Below, piece after piece: positions 9,749 through 18,508 of a stretch of 64,000 bases of DNA. This stretch comes from Trinickia fusca (lineage in GTDB: Bacteria; Pseudomonadota; Gammaproteobacteria; Burkholderiales; Burkholderiaceae), in contig NZ_RBZV01000005.1 of assembly GCF_003628145.1 (NCBI RefSeq), positions 124,001 to 188,000 on the forward strand, given 5' to 3'. The notes under the pieces were generated by a model. The model was not told where the DNA came from, did not search any database, and saw only the letters and a list, made by a program, of their open reading frames with translations. Made by a program: the position numbers and the translations under genes. Numbering within the stretch: position 1 is the first letter of the stretch; each line of letters begins with the position of its first letter.

Positions 9749-12361
9749 GTGACAATCATCCAAGAAATCTACCAGTGGTCGAAGACTCTTTCGGCCTGGC
9801 AGCAAGACGCTATCGCCCGACTATACGTAAATCGCGAGCTGTCTCCGGAGGACATCGAGGATATTTATGCGCTTGCCAAGGCTGAAGTAGGTATCCCTGA
9901 CGAGAATGGTCGAGTGGCCAAGAAGTTGGAGAGCGCTGAGGTCGCCCCTCGGACTAATCCCACTCGACTTGTTCAGATTGTTGCCCTCAAGGAATTGCAG
10001 CACGTCAACGCATTGGTTCAAGGCGGTCGACTCCCGATTTCCCCGACCGGGCTGACCGTTATCTACGGCGAAAATGGAGCCGGGAAATCTGGCTACTCCA
10101 GAATCTTCAAGCATGCGTGCCGCGCGCGGGACCGCAGAGAGCCTATCCTGCCCAACGCGCGCCTAGACCCGAAGGATGTCGGCACTGCACAGGCGGTATT
10201 TGAGACCATCGTCGATGGCACGACGGTCGACTTCGTGTGGAAGCATCGTGCAGAACCGCCTCTACCGTTGGCCGACATCTCAATCTTCGACACCCACTGC
10301 GCGCGTGCTTATATCGACAACCAGGGTGATTTTGCCTACGTGCCATACGGCCTCGATATTCTCGAAGGGCTGGTGAGTCTCTGTACGAAACTGAAGACCC
10401 GCGCGACGAAAGAGAAGACAGACTCGTCACCGAGCGATGCGGCGTACTCTGCGCTAATCAACCAGGCCACTGCAGTCGGCCGCGCACTCAGCGGCATTTC
10501 CAAGAAGACGACCAGTGAAGAGATAGAGAAGCTAGCCGAGCTGTCGGACGACGAAGTCGAACGCCGAGAAGTCTTGACGAAGACGCTTTCCGAAGCGGAC
10601 CCGAAGACGAAAGCCCGAGAGATTCGCAACAAGGCGCTCCGCGTAAAGGGGCTGAAGACGCAGATTGAGGCAAAGCTCGAAACTGTCTCCGTCGAAAAGC
10701 TCCAAAATCTTCAGGAGCTTATCGGCAAATCGAATGCCGCGAAGAAAGTCGCTGACACCGCTGCGGAAGCGTTCCGAAGTGAGTCGGGTCAGCTGCCTGG
10801 CACCGGTGGCGAAGAGTGGAAGACACTGTTCGAAGCGGCTCGTGACTTCGCAGCCATCTCCCACGCTGGCCGCCAGATTTCTGCTCTTCCGGAAGATGCG
10901 AAGTGTCCTCTCTGCCAGAACGAGCTGGGCGCAGAAGGTGCAAGCAGGCTTGGTCGCTTCGACGCGTTTATCAAGGACAGGGTTGAGCAAGCTGCGAAGG
11001 ACGCGCGGAACCTGGCGAAAGACGCGTACAACGCGATAAAGAATGCGAAGCTCGAATTCCCCATTGATGCGGCGTTGAAAGAAGAGCTGAGCACGCTGGA
11101 CGCACCACTGTTGCCGCTCTGCGAGCAATCGGAAGCCAATTTGAAGACCCGGCAATCCGAAGCGTTGCTTGCTTCCGGGGGTACCCTGCCGTGGGAAAGC
11201 GTGTCCGCAGCGCAGAACGACGCAGCTGTCCGACTCGGAGAGGTTGCCGACGCGCTGGAAACTCAGGCAAAGACCCTCGAAGCATCGGCCGACGAGGCCG
11301 CTCGCGCAAAGCTGGTCGTCGAGCGAGCGGAACTCGACGCAAGGTACAAGCTTCGCGAGGTGAAGGATGCCGTGCTCGAGGCAATTTCGAAATACGAGTA
11401 TTGCGCGAAGTTGCAAAAGTGCATCGATGGCACGGACACGCGTGGGATTTCCCGAAAGTCCACCGACCTGTCCCGGACCCTTGCAAGTAAGGAATTGGCT
11501 GATGCGCTGAACGATGAGCTCAAAAGGTTGAAGTGTCATGAGCTGCAGGTCGTCATGAAGCCTGAATCGCCCGGCGGCCGAACGCAATTCAAGCTCACGC
11601 TCCAATTGCCGGGAAACGCCACGCCCGCTTCAATTCTCAGTGAAGGCGAGCAGCGCGCTATCGCCATCGCGTCGTTCCTCGCAGAAACCAAGCTCGGCGG
11701 CGGCCTCGGTGGCATCGTTTTCGACGACCCGGTCTCGTCACTCGACCATCGCCGCCGTTGGGAAGTCGCAGAGCGCTTGGTCGAAGAATCACTCAGGCGG
11801 CAGGTCATCGTGTTCACGCACGACATCTATTTCCTGTGCATTCTTGAGCAGAAGGCCGATGAGCTCAAAGCCACGCTCCAGGCAAACTACATTCGCCGTA
11901 CCGGCGATGGGTTCGGCGCGCATTCCGAGGGACTTCCCTTCGACGTGCTTGGGACAAAAAATCGCGTTGGCAAGCTCCGGCAGATGCTTGTGGAGATTCG
12001 CAAGGCATATGCCGTTGGAGACGAAGACGGGCATCGCGCCCTCACGGCGCGTGCGTACGGTGATTTGCGCCTTGCCTGGGAGCGATGCGTGGAAGAGGTC
12101 CTTTTCAATGGAGCGATTCAACGCTTCGGCGAGGGTGTCTCGACACAGAAGTTGAAAGAAGTCACCGTCTCGGACGACGACTACCGTGCGATAGAAGCAG
12201 GGATGACCAAAAGCTCGAAGTTCGAGCACGATGCCGCCGTCCGGGTCGGCAGGCTACCTATTCCGCAACCTGATGAACTTGGTGAGGACATCGAGAAGCT
12301 CGAATCGTGGAGGCTGTTGGTTGTTGGAAGACGCAACGATATCCGTGCGGCGAGAGGTTAA
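9749..12361 (+). CDS. AAA_13/RloC-like ATPase with zinc-hook motif
   Basis: An 870-residue ABC-type ATPase with an interrupted head. Walker A (YGENGAGKSGYS) is near residues 107-114. A long helical region contains CPLC (386-389), a zinc-hook-like dimerisation motif. The C-terminal head has the signature ILSEGEQRAIAIASFLAE and Walker B GIVFDDPVSSLDHRR, with the H-loop FTHD. This layout is shared by RloC/PrrC-type anticodon nuclease ATPases and Rad50-like proteins. I see no certain nuclease motif in the C-terminal ~150 residues (LAWERCVEEVLF and following). The start is GTG with GAGGGGG upstream. It stands alone 271 bp before the Hachiman pair and is probably an independent anti-phage gene or a companion to it. 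Confidence 0.75.
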   Translation: MTIIQEIYQWSKTLSAWQQDAIARLYVNRELSPEDIEDIYALAKAEVGIPDENGRVAKKLESAEVAPRTNPTRLVQIVALKELQHVNALVQGGRLPISPTGLTVIYGENGAGKSGYSRIFKHACRARDRREPILPNARLDPKDVGTAQAVFETIVDGTTVDFVWKHRAEPPLPLADISIFDTHCARAYIDNQGDFAYVPYGLDILEGLVSLCTKLKTRATKEKTDSSPSDAAYSALINQATAVGRALSGISKKTTSEEIEKLAELSDDEVERREVLTKTLSEADPKTKAREIRNKALRVKGLKTQIEAKLETVSVEKLQNLQELIGKSNAAKKVADTAAEAFRSESGQLPGTGGEEWKTLFEAARDFAAISHAGRQISALPEDAKCPLCQNELGAEGASRLGRFDAFIKDRVEQAAKDARNLAKDAYNAIKNAKLEFPIDAALKEELSTLDAPLLPLCEQSEANLKTRQSEALLASGGTLPWESVSAAQNDAAVRLGEVADALETQAKTLEASADEAARAKLVVERAELDARYKLREVKDAVLEAISKYEYCAKLQKCIDGTDTRGISRKSTDLSRTLASKELADALNDELKRLKCHELQVVMKPESPGGRTQFKLTLQLPGNATPASILSEGEQRAIAIASFLAETKLGGGLGGIVFDDPVSSLDHRRRWEVAERLVEESLRRQVIVFTHDIYFLCILEQKADELKATLQANYIRRTGDGFGAHSEGLPFDVLGTKNRVGKLRQMLVEIRKAYAVGDEDGHRALTARAYGDLRLAWERCVEEVLFNGAIQRFGEGVSTQKLKEVTVSDDDYRAIEAGMTKSSKFEHDAAVRVGRLPIPQPDELGEDIEKLESWRLLVVGRRNDIRAARG

Positions 12362-12632
12362 ATCGAATCGATAGGCGTTGTCACGTGCGGATATATGACT
12401 GCTGCGGCGCTTCAACCTCGGAACTCAACGGACGAAGCCAACCGGGACAGCAATTGATAGTGTGCGTCCTGACGACGGATAGCCCGTTCGGCTGTTGATT
12501 CTTTTATATAACAAACCATTAAAATAACACGTACATATCGGGAACCGGGGCCGTCGCCCTACGGTAATTGGCGGAGAGAGTAGTGCTGAATAGAACGACT
12601 GAAGGTCGCGGCAGCGAACCGGGGCAACGCAC

Positions 12633-13595
12633 ATGACGAAGGCTAATGACGGCTTTGGCGCGTTGCTGGACCCGATTCAGGGCGTCGACAACGTCCTGAA
12701 GGAAGTGACGGCGACGCCGCCGCTTGAACAGCCACGGCTTCTTTTCCTTCGGATGCAGGAGCACATTCCGCAAGTCGATGCGCTTGCGGAGCTACTGGTT
12801 GACCAGCTCGTCAACTACGTCATACCCCTTCGCAAACGGAGAGACGCCTTCGCCCAGAGTGGCAACTCGGCGACGGGCGGGGATATGTCAGCGATGTCAC
12901 GGCTTCGCCGCGAGGCCAAACGGCTCCTGGTTAAGTACAACGAGAAGCACCCCGGACGCTACGGCGAAGTTGGCGAACTCATTGCGTACGTTGTCGCGGT
13001 GAGATACCTCGGCGCGGCGCAACTCGGTGCGAAGATGGCACTCAAGACGTCTTCCGAAATGCCGGTGCATGGGGTTGACGGATTGCATGGCAGTCAAGCG
13101 GACGACGGGTCAGTTTTCTTCTACCTCTTAGAGTCAAAGCTCATCCCGAGCGCAACCGATGCGTCGCGGGAAATGGTCGATTCAATTGCGGAGCACCAGG
13201 CAGACCACGGACGGATGCTGAACGAACTTCGCCTTGTTAGCGACTTGTCTAACCTGGACTGTTTAGAGGGAGAAGCGAGAGAGGCGGCCAAGTCGTTCTT
13301 CAACTCCTACACCGGTGATGGCAGCCATCTCCGGCGTCGCGACGTCCACGTCGGCAGTCTCGTATTCAGCGAAAGCGCCTTCCAGGACAAACTGTCTCGC
13401 GACCTGAAAAAGCCGCCAGAGATTCATGAGCAACATCTGGAGAAGTTGTATGCAGCCAAGCACGAGACTTTCAGCAAGAACTTGAAAAATCAGGCCGACG
13501 CGAAAGGCGTCGACCTTGGCGGATGCATCGTCTTTTTGGTTGCTATACCTGATGTAAATGAATTCAAGCGAATCTTTGCCGAGTTGAACACATGA
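12633..13595 (+). CDS. hamA: Hachiman anti-phage system nuclease HamA (DUF1837)
   Basis: This 320-residue protein matches HamA, the effector of Hachiman, which degrades DNA when the partner helicase senses damaged or foreign DNA. The nuclease core is visible: RYGEVGE (E112, E115), MALKTSSEMPVHGVDGLH with D149, and LLESKL with E167 and K169, a PD-(D/E)XK arrangement. The stop overlaps the hamB start by 4 bp (ATGA), so the two are translationally coupled. It is preceded by 270 bp of AT-richer DNA with a plausible promoter (TTGATT near 12497). Confidence 0.88.
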   Translation: MTKANDGFGALLDPIQGVDNVLKEVTATPPLEQPRLLFLRMQEHIPQVDALAELLVDQLVNYVIPLRKRRDAFAQSGNSATGGDMSAMSRLRREAKRLLVKYNEKHPGRYGEVGELIAYVVAVRYLGAAQLGAKMALKTSSEMPVHGVDGLHGSQADDGSVFFYLLESKLIPSATDASREMVDSIAEHQADHGRMLNELRLVSDLSNLDCLEGEAREAAKSFFNSYTGDGSHLRRRDVHVGSLVFSESAFQDKLSRDLKKPPEIHEQHLEKLYAAKHETFSKNLKNQADAKGVDLGGCIVFLVAIPDVNEFKRIFAELNT

Positions 13596-16219
13596 GCACA
13601 TTCGCCACCGAAGTTGCGATTGACATCCGGCGGGAGCCGGGCTTCTGGAGCGACCTTGCCGAACTTCGAGCGGTCGGCATCCGGTCGACGGTCCTGCAGG
13701 CAAATCAACAGGTCCGCGTAGACGGGCCCGTTCTTGCCGAAAAGGCCCTGACGCGTCTGCTCAATACTGCGAGCGTGTTCGCATCAGCATCGGACGAAGA
13801 GAGTAAGGAGCTGGCTCAGCAGATTGCAGTGTTCGCCAGCTTGGCCTCGAGCGAGGACATGGTTCATGAAGCAAGCATCCGCATTCTTTCTGACCTCGGC
13901 AATTTCCCCGGTCTCCGTAAGCTGGAAAGCGAGCATCCTGTCGACCTGGGCTTCGAAACGCACATGCGGCGCGGATTGCTCCGAGAGCTCAATACGGTCG
14001 ACATGGCTGGCGTGCGTGTCCCGCTGACGGAGTATCAGCTCGACCTCTGGCGAAGCTTGGACTCGTCCGCGGCAACCGCTGTCTCCGCACCGACCTCGGC
14101 CGGAAAGTCGTTTGTCGTGCTCGAGCATATGTGTGAGCGCGCGATGGCCGCCGAGCGGTTTGCCGCAATCTATATTGCGCCAACACGGGCGTTACTGACC
14201 GAGATACACGGCAAGCTGGAAAAGCGCCTGTCGAGCATTTCCAAGTCCATCCGTATCACGACCATCCCGGTACCCGACCCAGAGAGCCGGCCAAAACAGA
14301 TTTACGTGCTTACGCAGGAACGAGCGCAGTTTCTTCTGTCGACGGTGGCCGTTGCTGGTCTCATTGACCTTGTCATTTCCGACGAGGCGCAGTCTCTCGG
14401 TGATGACAGTCGTGGCATGATTTTGCAGGACACGCTTGAGAAGTTGCGCGAGTCAAATCCTGCTGCTCGCTTCCTGTTTTTGGCGCCCGGTGCCTCCGGC
14501 CTGCAGCTCATTGGCGACAGCATCGGACTGCCCGACATCAACGTGAAGGAAACCACCCTGTCGCCTGTGGTGCAGAACCGTATCAGCGTCGGGTTTTCGG
14601 ACCTGGACGAGCACTTGGTGCATCTCGACTTGGTCACGCCGAAAAAGCTTGAGCCAATTGGTACGTACCAGTTCCAGCGCGGGTTTGCGTTAGGCGACGA
14701 CACAAAGCTCGCGGCGGTCGCGCTTGAGCTGGGCGCCTCGGGCCGGTCCTTGGTCTATGCCACCGGAGCGAAGAATGCGGAAGATTTGACGGCATTGCTC
14801 GCGCTCAACCGCCACCCCGGAACCTCGAAGGGGTTATCGGATTTGGCGAAATTCATCGAACAACATATACACAAGCAATACTCCCTTGCGAATTTTGTTC
14901 GGCAAGGCGTCGCTTTCCACTATGGAAACATGCCGAGCCTCTTGCGCGAGGGGATTGAGGCTGCGTTCAAGCGTGGCGAATTGGACTATCTCTGTTGCAC
15001 CACGACCCTGTTTCAAGGGGTGAATCTCCCCGCGCGGAACGTCTTCATTGATACACCGACTCGCGGTAAGGGCGCGGCGCTCGATGAAGCTGCGCTCTGG
15101 AACTTCGCTGGGCGCGCGGGCCGTCTTGGTGAGGAAGTAGTCGGCAACGTGTTCCTCGTGAACTACGAGCACTGGGAGTCGAAGCCACTGACCGAGCGCA
15201 AGCCGTTCGCAATGAAGGCGGCTTTCAAGCGGACCGTAGAGGCGGATTTTGATGCAGTGGTTGAATTACTGCAGGCTGCCGTGGACAAAGCTCCCATCCT
15301 TGAGCGCGACCGCGCGGCTGGGGACCGGATTACCGCTGCGGCAGGTCTAATCCTGTTTCGTTCATCCCAGAAGACATTGGATGGGTTGCTGGGACGCCGC
15401 AGCCTCTCGCTGACAACTGAGCAAAAAGACAGCCTTACGGAGCTGGCCGACCAGGCGCTTACGAGCCTTGAGCTTCCGGCTTCAGTTTTGACAACTAGCT
15501 GGATGCTCGACCCAGTAGCCCTCGCAGGCCTTCTGCAGCGGATTCGGGAACTTGTGTGTCAGCGCGACTTCGCGAAAGTGATGCCTTCGAATCCTTCGGG
15601 CGACGCGTACACGGTGTACAACTCAATTATCCGACGGCTTTATAAGTATTTGGGAGGCGTGAACCTCAAAGGCGACGAAGCTAAAGGAAACCGCGGGTTC
15701 GTCGCGCACGTGACTGTTACGGCGTTGAAGTGGATGCGAGGCGAGCCGTTGACGCAGTTGGTCGCCGAAGCTGTGAAATACAAGAAGAAGGTTGCGCAGC
15801 AAACGAACAAGCGGCCGCTAACTCAGGCAGCTATCGATGGCGCAATTCGGGACATGTTCACGCTTATTGAGCAAACGATTCGATTCAAACTTGTCCAGTG
15901 GGCGAAGGCCTACGTCGACCTTCTGAAGTACGCTCTTGCCCAAGAGGGGCTTGATGAGATGGTCAGTCAGGTCTACGACTTTTCGTTGGCTCTTGAACTG
16001 GGCGTGTCGACTCGCACCGGTCGTTCGCTAGTCGAGTTCGGCTTGTCACGCATCACAGCCGCGGCAATGGCATCGCTGATAACGGATTCGTCGCTAAGCG
16101 CGGACCAAGTTCGAGGCTGGTTCTCGCAGCAACCAGCGTCCCTGATACAGCAACTGTCACCGTTGGTGGTAGCTGAATTGCGTGAACGTTCTCTCGTTTC
16201 GGTCGAATACTCAGCATGA
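13592..16219 (+). CDS. hamB: Hachiman anti-phage system helicase HamB
   Basis: An 875-residue superfamily 2 helicase. Walker A is APTSAGKS (166-173) and motif II is DEAQ (264-267). Motif VI-like residues lie in WNFAGRAGRLGEEVVGN (about residue 505). The N-terminal ~140 residues and the C-terminal ~300 residues lack motifs I recognise. In Hachiman, HamB binds DNA with HamA and its ATPase keeps the nuclease restrained until invading DNA is met. The overlap with hamA and the DUF1837 partner make the assignment firm. Confidence 0.88.
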   Translation: MSTFATEVAIDIRREPGFWSDLAELRAVGIRSTVLQANQQVRVDGPVLAEKALTRLLNTASVFASASDEESKELAQQIAVFASLASSEDMVHEASIRILSDLGNFPGLRKLESEHPVDLGFETHMRRGLLRELNTVDMAGVRVPLTEYQLDLWRSLDSSAATAVSAPTSAGKSFVVLEHMCERAMAAERFAAIYIAPTRALLTEIHGKLEKRLSSISKSIRITTIPVPDPESRPKQIYVLTQERAQFLLSTVAVAGLIDLVISDEAQSLGDDSRGMILQDTLEKLRESNPAARFLFLAPGASGLQLIGDSIGLPDINVKETTLSPVVQNRISVGFSDLDEHLVHLDLVTPKKLEPIGTYQFQRGFALGDDTKLAAVALELGASGRSLVYATGAKNAEDLTALLALNRHPGTSKGLSDLAKFIEQHIHKQYSLANFVRQGVAFHYGNMPSLLREGIEAAFKRGELDYLCCTTTLFQGVNLPARNVFIDTPTRGKGAALDEAALWNFAGRAGRLGEEVVGNVFLVNYEHWESKPLTERKPFAMKAAFKRTVEADFDAVVELLQAAVDKAPILERDRAAGDRITAAAGLILFRSSQKTLDGLLGRRSLSLTTEQKDSLTELADQALTSLELPASVLTTSWMLDPVALAGLLQRIRELVCQRDFAKVMPSNPSGDAYTVYNSIIRRLYKYLGGVNLKGDEAKGNRGFVAHVTVTALKWMRGEPLTQLVAEAVKYKKKVAQQTNKRPLTQAAIDGAIRDMFTLIEQTIRFKLVQWAKAYVDLLKYALAQEGLDEMVSQVYDFSLALELGVSTRTGRSLVEFGLSRITAAAMASLITDSSLSADQVRGWFSQQPASLIQQLSPLVVAELRERSLVSVEYSA

Positions 16220-16370
16220 GTTTCAGGGGCTGCCGAGCTTCTCGCCGCTTCGAAGCCTGGTTACGATACTGAGCAGTGCGCGTTGTACAGGCACTCATTG
16301 GCCCGCTTTACAAGAGGGACTAGAGCAGCACTAACCGGCGTCATTAGACCAAGAGCGAAGGACCCCGAAA

Positions 16371-17234
16371 GTGAATCGATTACTGGCCATCGGTTTTGAG
16401 TGCGCGGGGCATTGGGTCTTGCGTGACGACCGGCTGTACGTCGACCTGAAAAAGCTGGAAATAGTCAGGAACGTACTCTATGCCTTTGTGGTGGATGGCG
16501 AGGTCAAGTACATCGGAAAATCGGTTCGGACACTGCGCGAGCGCATGGGCAACTACCTGTCTCCGGGGACCAGTCAGAAGCGGACGAATTTTAAGAACAA
16601 TCGCAATATTCGTGACTTGCTCACACAGGGCGCGGCCGTCGATATTTACGTGTTGCCTGATAACGGGATGATGCACTACGGTCCGTATCACTTGAATCTG
16701 GCCGCAGGCCTCGAAGACAGCCTGGTCGCAGCGTTAGCGCCTGAATGGAACGGTAAGGACAGGCGAATACTCGACGAAGCGGCCGCAGCAAGTACCGAGG
16801 CGAACGAGGACGCACTCAATGATGACGCGAGACCGGAGGCCGTACCTCCACTGCAAGATAACGCCGTATCTGTAACCTCGAAAGCGGCAACAATTGCGCA
16901 AGCAGAGTTCGAATTCAAATTAGGGACGACCTACCAGACCAAGGGATTCTTCAACAGCGGAGTCGAGTCGTCTGCCCATCTCGGGGAAGACAGCGAGAAA
17001 GTGGAAATCTACTTCGGTGACGAAGTGGAGCCTATCCTCGGACTTATCAACCGTACCTGCAACGCCAATAAGTCGCCGCGCATTTTCGGTGGGCCTGAAC
17101 TGCGCCAACGGTTTCAGACACTGCCCGAGCTTTCGACCATCAAGCTAGAAGTTTTTTCACCCACTGCAATTCGTCTTCAATTGTCGGCGCTTCCTGCACC
17201 AAATGAGTTGAATCCGATTATCGAAAGAGCCTAA
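16371..17234 (+). CDS. GIY-YIG nuclease-domain protein
   Basis: A 287-residue protein. The first ~115 residues are a GIY-YIG fold: LYAFVVDGEVKYIG (36-49), then SVRTLRERM with the catalytic arginine, and GLEDSLVAALAPEWN carrying the catalytic glutamate. A linker (~130-180) is followed by a C-terminal part of unknown fold (from EFKLGTTYQTKGFFNSGVES). The start is a GTG with AAGGA upstream. It lies 12 bp before the yhaO-like gene and likely forms a three-gene operon with it and the yhaN-like gene, suggesting a nuclease added to an Mre11/Rad50-like pair. Function as defence is inference. Confidence 0.75.
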   Translation: MNRLLAIGFECAGHWVLRDDRLYVDLKKLEIVRNVLYAFVVDGEVKYIGKSVRTLRERMGNYLSPGTSQKRTNFKNNRNIRDLLTQGAAVDIYVLPDNGMMHYGPYHLNLAAGLEDSLVAALAPEWNGKDRRILDEAAAASTEANEDALNDDARPEAVPPLQDNAVSVTSKAATIAQAEFEFKLGTTYQTKGFFNSGVESSAHLGEDSEKVEIYFGDEVEPILGLINRTCNANKSPRIFGGPELRQRFQTLPELSTIKLEVFSPTAIRLQLSALPAPNELNPIIERA

Positions 17235-17246
17235 ACGGAGAAAATC

Positions 17247-18503
17247 TTGAGATTCATCCATGCGGCAGACATACACCTCGACAGTCCCCTCATCGGACTG
17301 AGCTCTTATCAGGACGCCCCTGCAGACCTGCTGCGAGGGGCAACGCGCGCTGCGTTTACCAATCTGGTCGGTGAGGCCATTGAGCTACAAGTCGACTTTA
17401 TGATTATTGCAGGGGACTTATACGACGGGCCGTGGAAGGACCACAACACAGGCATCTACTTTTCCAAGGAAATGGGACGCCTGAAAAAAGCGAATATTCC
17501 GGTGTATCTCCTCTACGGAAATCACGACGCCGAAAGCGAGATGACCAAGCAACTGCAGCTACCGGACAACGTCTACGGATTTGGGACCAGGAAGTGCTCA
17601 ACCTTCCGCATCGAGCATCTCAAGGTGGCATTGCACGGCCGAAGCTTCAAAGACGCGGCGACGTATGAGAACCTCGTCACGACCTATCCGGCGCCCGAAC
17701 CCGGCATGTTCAACATTGGTGTACTGCATACGGCACTTGAAGGAAAAACGGCGCACGCCCCCTATGCTCCCTGCAGTTTGGACGAGTTGCATGCCACGGG
17801 CTACGACTATTGGGCCCTGGGTCACGTGCACGAGCATCGAGTCTGGGAGGGAGCTTCGACCATCGTATTTCCTGGCAATCTCCAGGGCCGACACATTCGG
17901 GAAACGGGGGCCAAGGGTGCTGTTCTGGTGAGTGTGGATAGCGCAGGTCGGCGAACGCTTGAGCGCGTGTATGTTGACGTTTTGCGATGGCACGACTTGG
18001 AGGTGGACGTATCCGCATGCGAATCGCTGGTCTCGGCTGTCCGAACTGTCGAAAGCGTGCTGACCCAATTTCTGAATGGCGCCGGTGGCAGCCTAACCTA
18101 TGCCATGAGGGTGACGTTGATTGGCGAATCGGCGGCGCACGGAGACCTGTTTGGGGAGGAGGCACAACTCCGCCAGGAAGTGCTAGGGGTCGCTGCAGCG
18201 CTTGCACCTGAACGGTTGTGGATTGAAAAAGTGCGGGTTCGGACGGCCATGAAAGATGACGGGGAGACCATTAAGGCGCGACATGATGCACTGTCTGACC
18301 TCAGTGAATTGCTGGCAACCGCCGAGGACGACGAAGATTTCTTGAAAGCGCTTCAGGAGGAACTGCTTGGCCTGGTGACCAAGGCACCGCCTGAGCTGCA
18401 ACAGGCGATTGCTTACTTTCCCGAAATCAAATCTGGGAATCTGAGCGCACTCGTCAACGAGGCGCGTGCCGGTCTGCTGGCCCATCTTGAGAAGACGGAA
18501 TAA
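17247..18503 (+). CDS. YhaO/SbcD/Mre11-like metallophosphoesterase nuclease
   Basis: This 418-residue protein has the calcineurin-like phosphoesterase core of DNA exonucleases: FIHAADIHLD (first metal ligands D8, H10), MIIAGDLYD, YLLYGNHD, GVLHTALEG and ALGHVHEH. The remaining C-terminus resembles the capping region of YhaO. The start is TTG with GGAG at good spacing, and MRFIHAADIHLDSPL is the usual N-terminus of the family. It is 5 bp upstream of a YhaN-like ATPase, the expected partner, giving a Mre11/Rad50-type complex that could process DNA ends. Confidence 0.88.
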   Translation: MRFIHAADIHLDSPLIGLSSYQDAPADLLRGATRAAFTNLVGEAIELQVDFMIIAGDLYDGPWKDHNTGIYFSKEMGRLKKANIPVYLLYGNHDAESEMTKQLQLPDNVYGFGTRKCSTFRIEHLKVALHGRSFKDAATYENLVTTYPAPEPGMFNIGVLHTALEGKTAHAPYAPCSLDELHATGYDYWALGHVHEHRVWEGASTIVFPGNLQGRHIRETGAKGAVLVSVDSAGRRTLERVYVDVLRWHDLEVDVSACESLVSAVRTVESVLTQFLNGAGGSLTYAMRVTLIGESAAHGDLFGEEAQLRQEVLGVAAALAPERLWIEKVRVRTAMKDDGETIKARHDALSDLSELLATAEDDEDFLKALQEELLGLVTKAPPELQQAIAYFPEIKSGNLSALVNEARAGLLAHLEKTE

Positions 18504-18508
18504 CTGCG

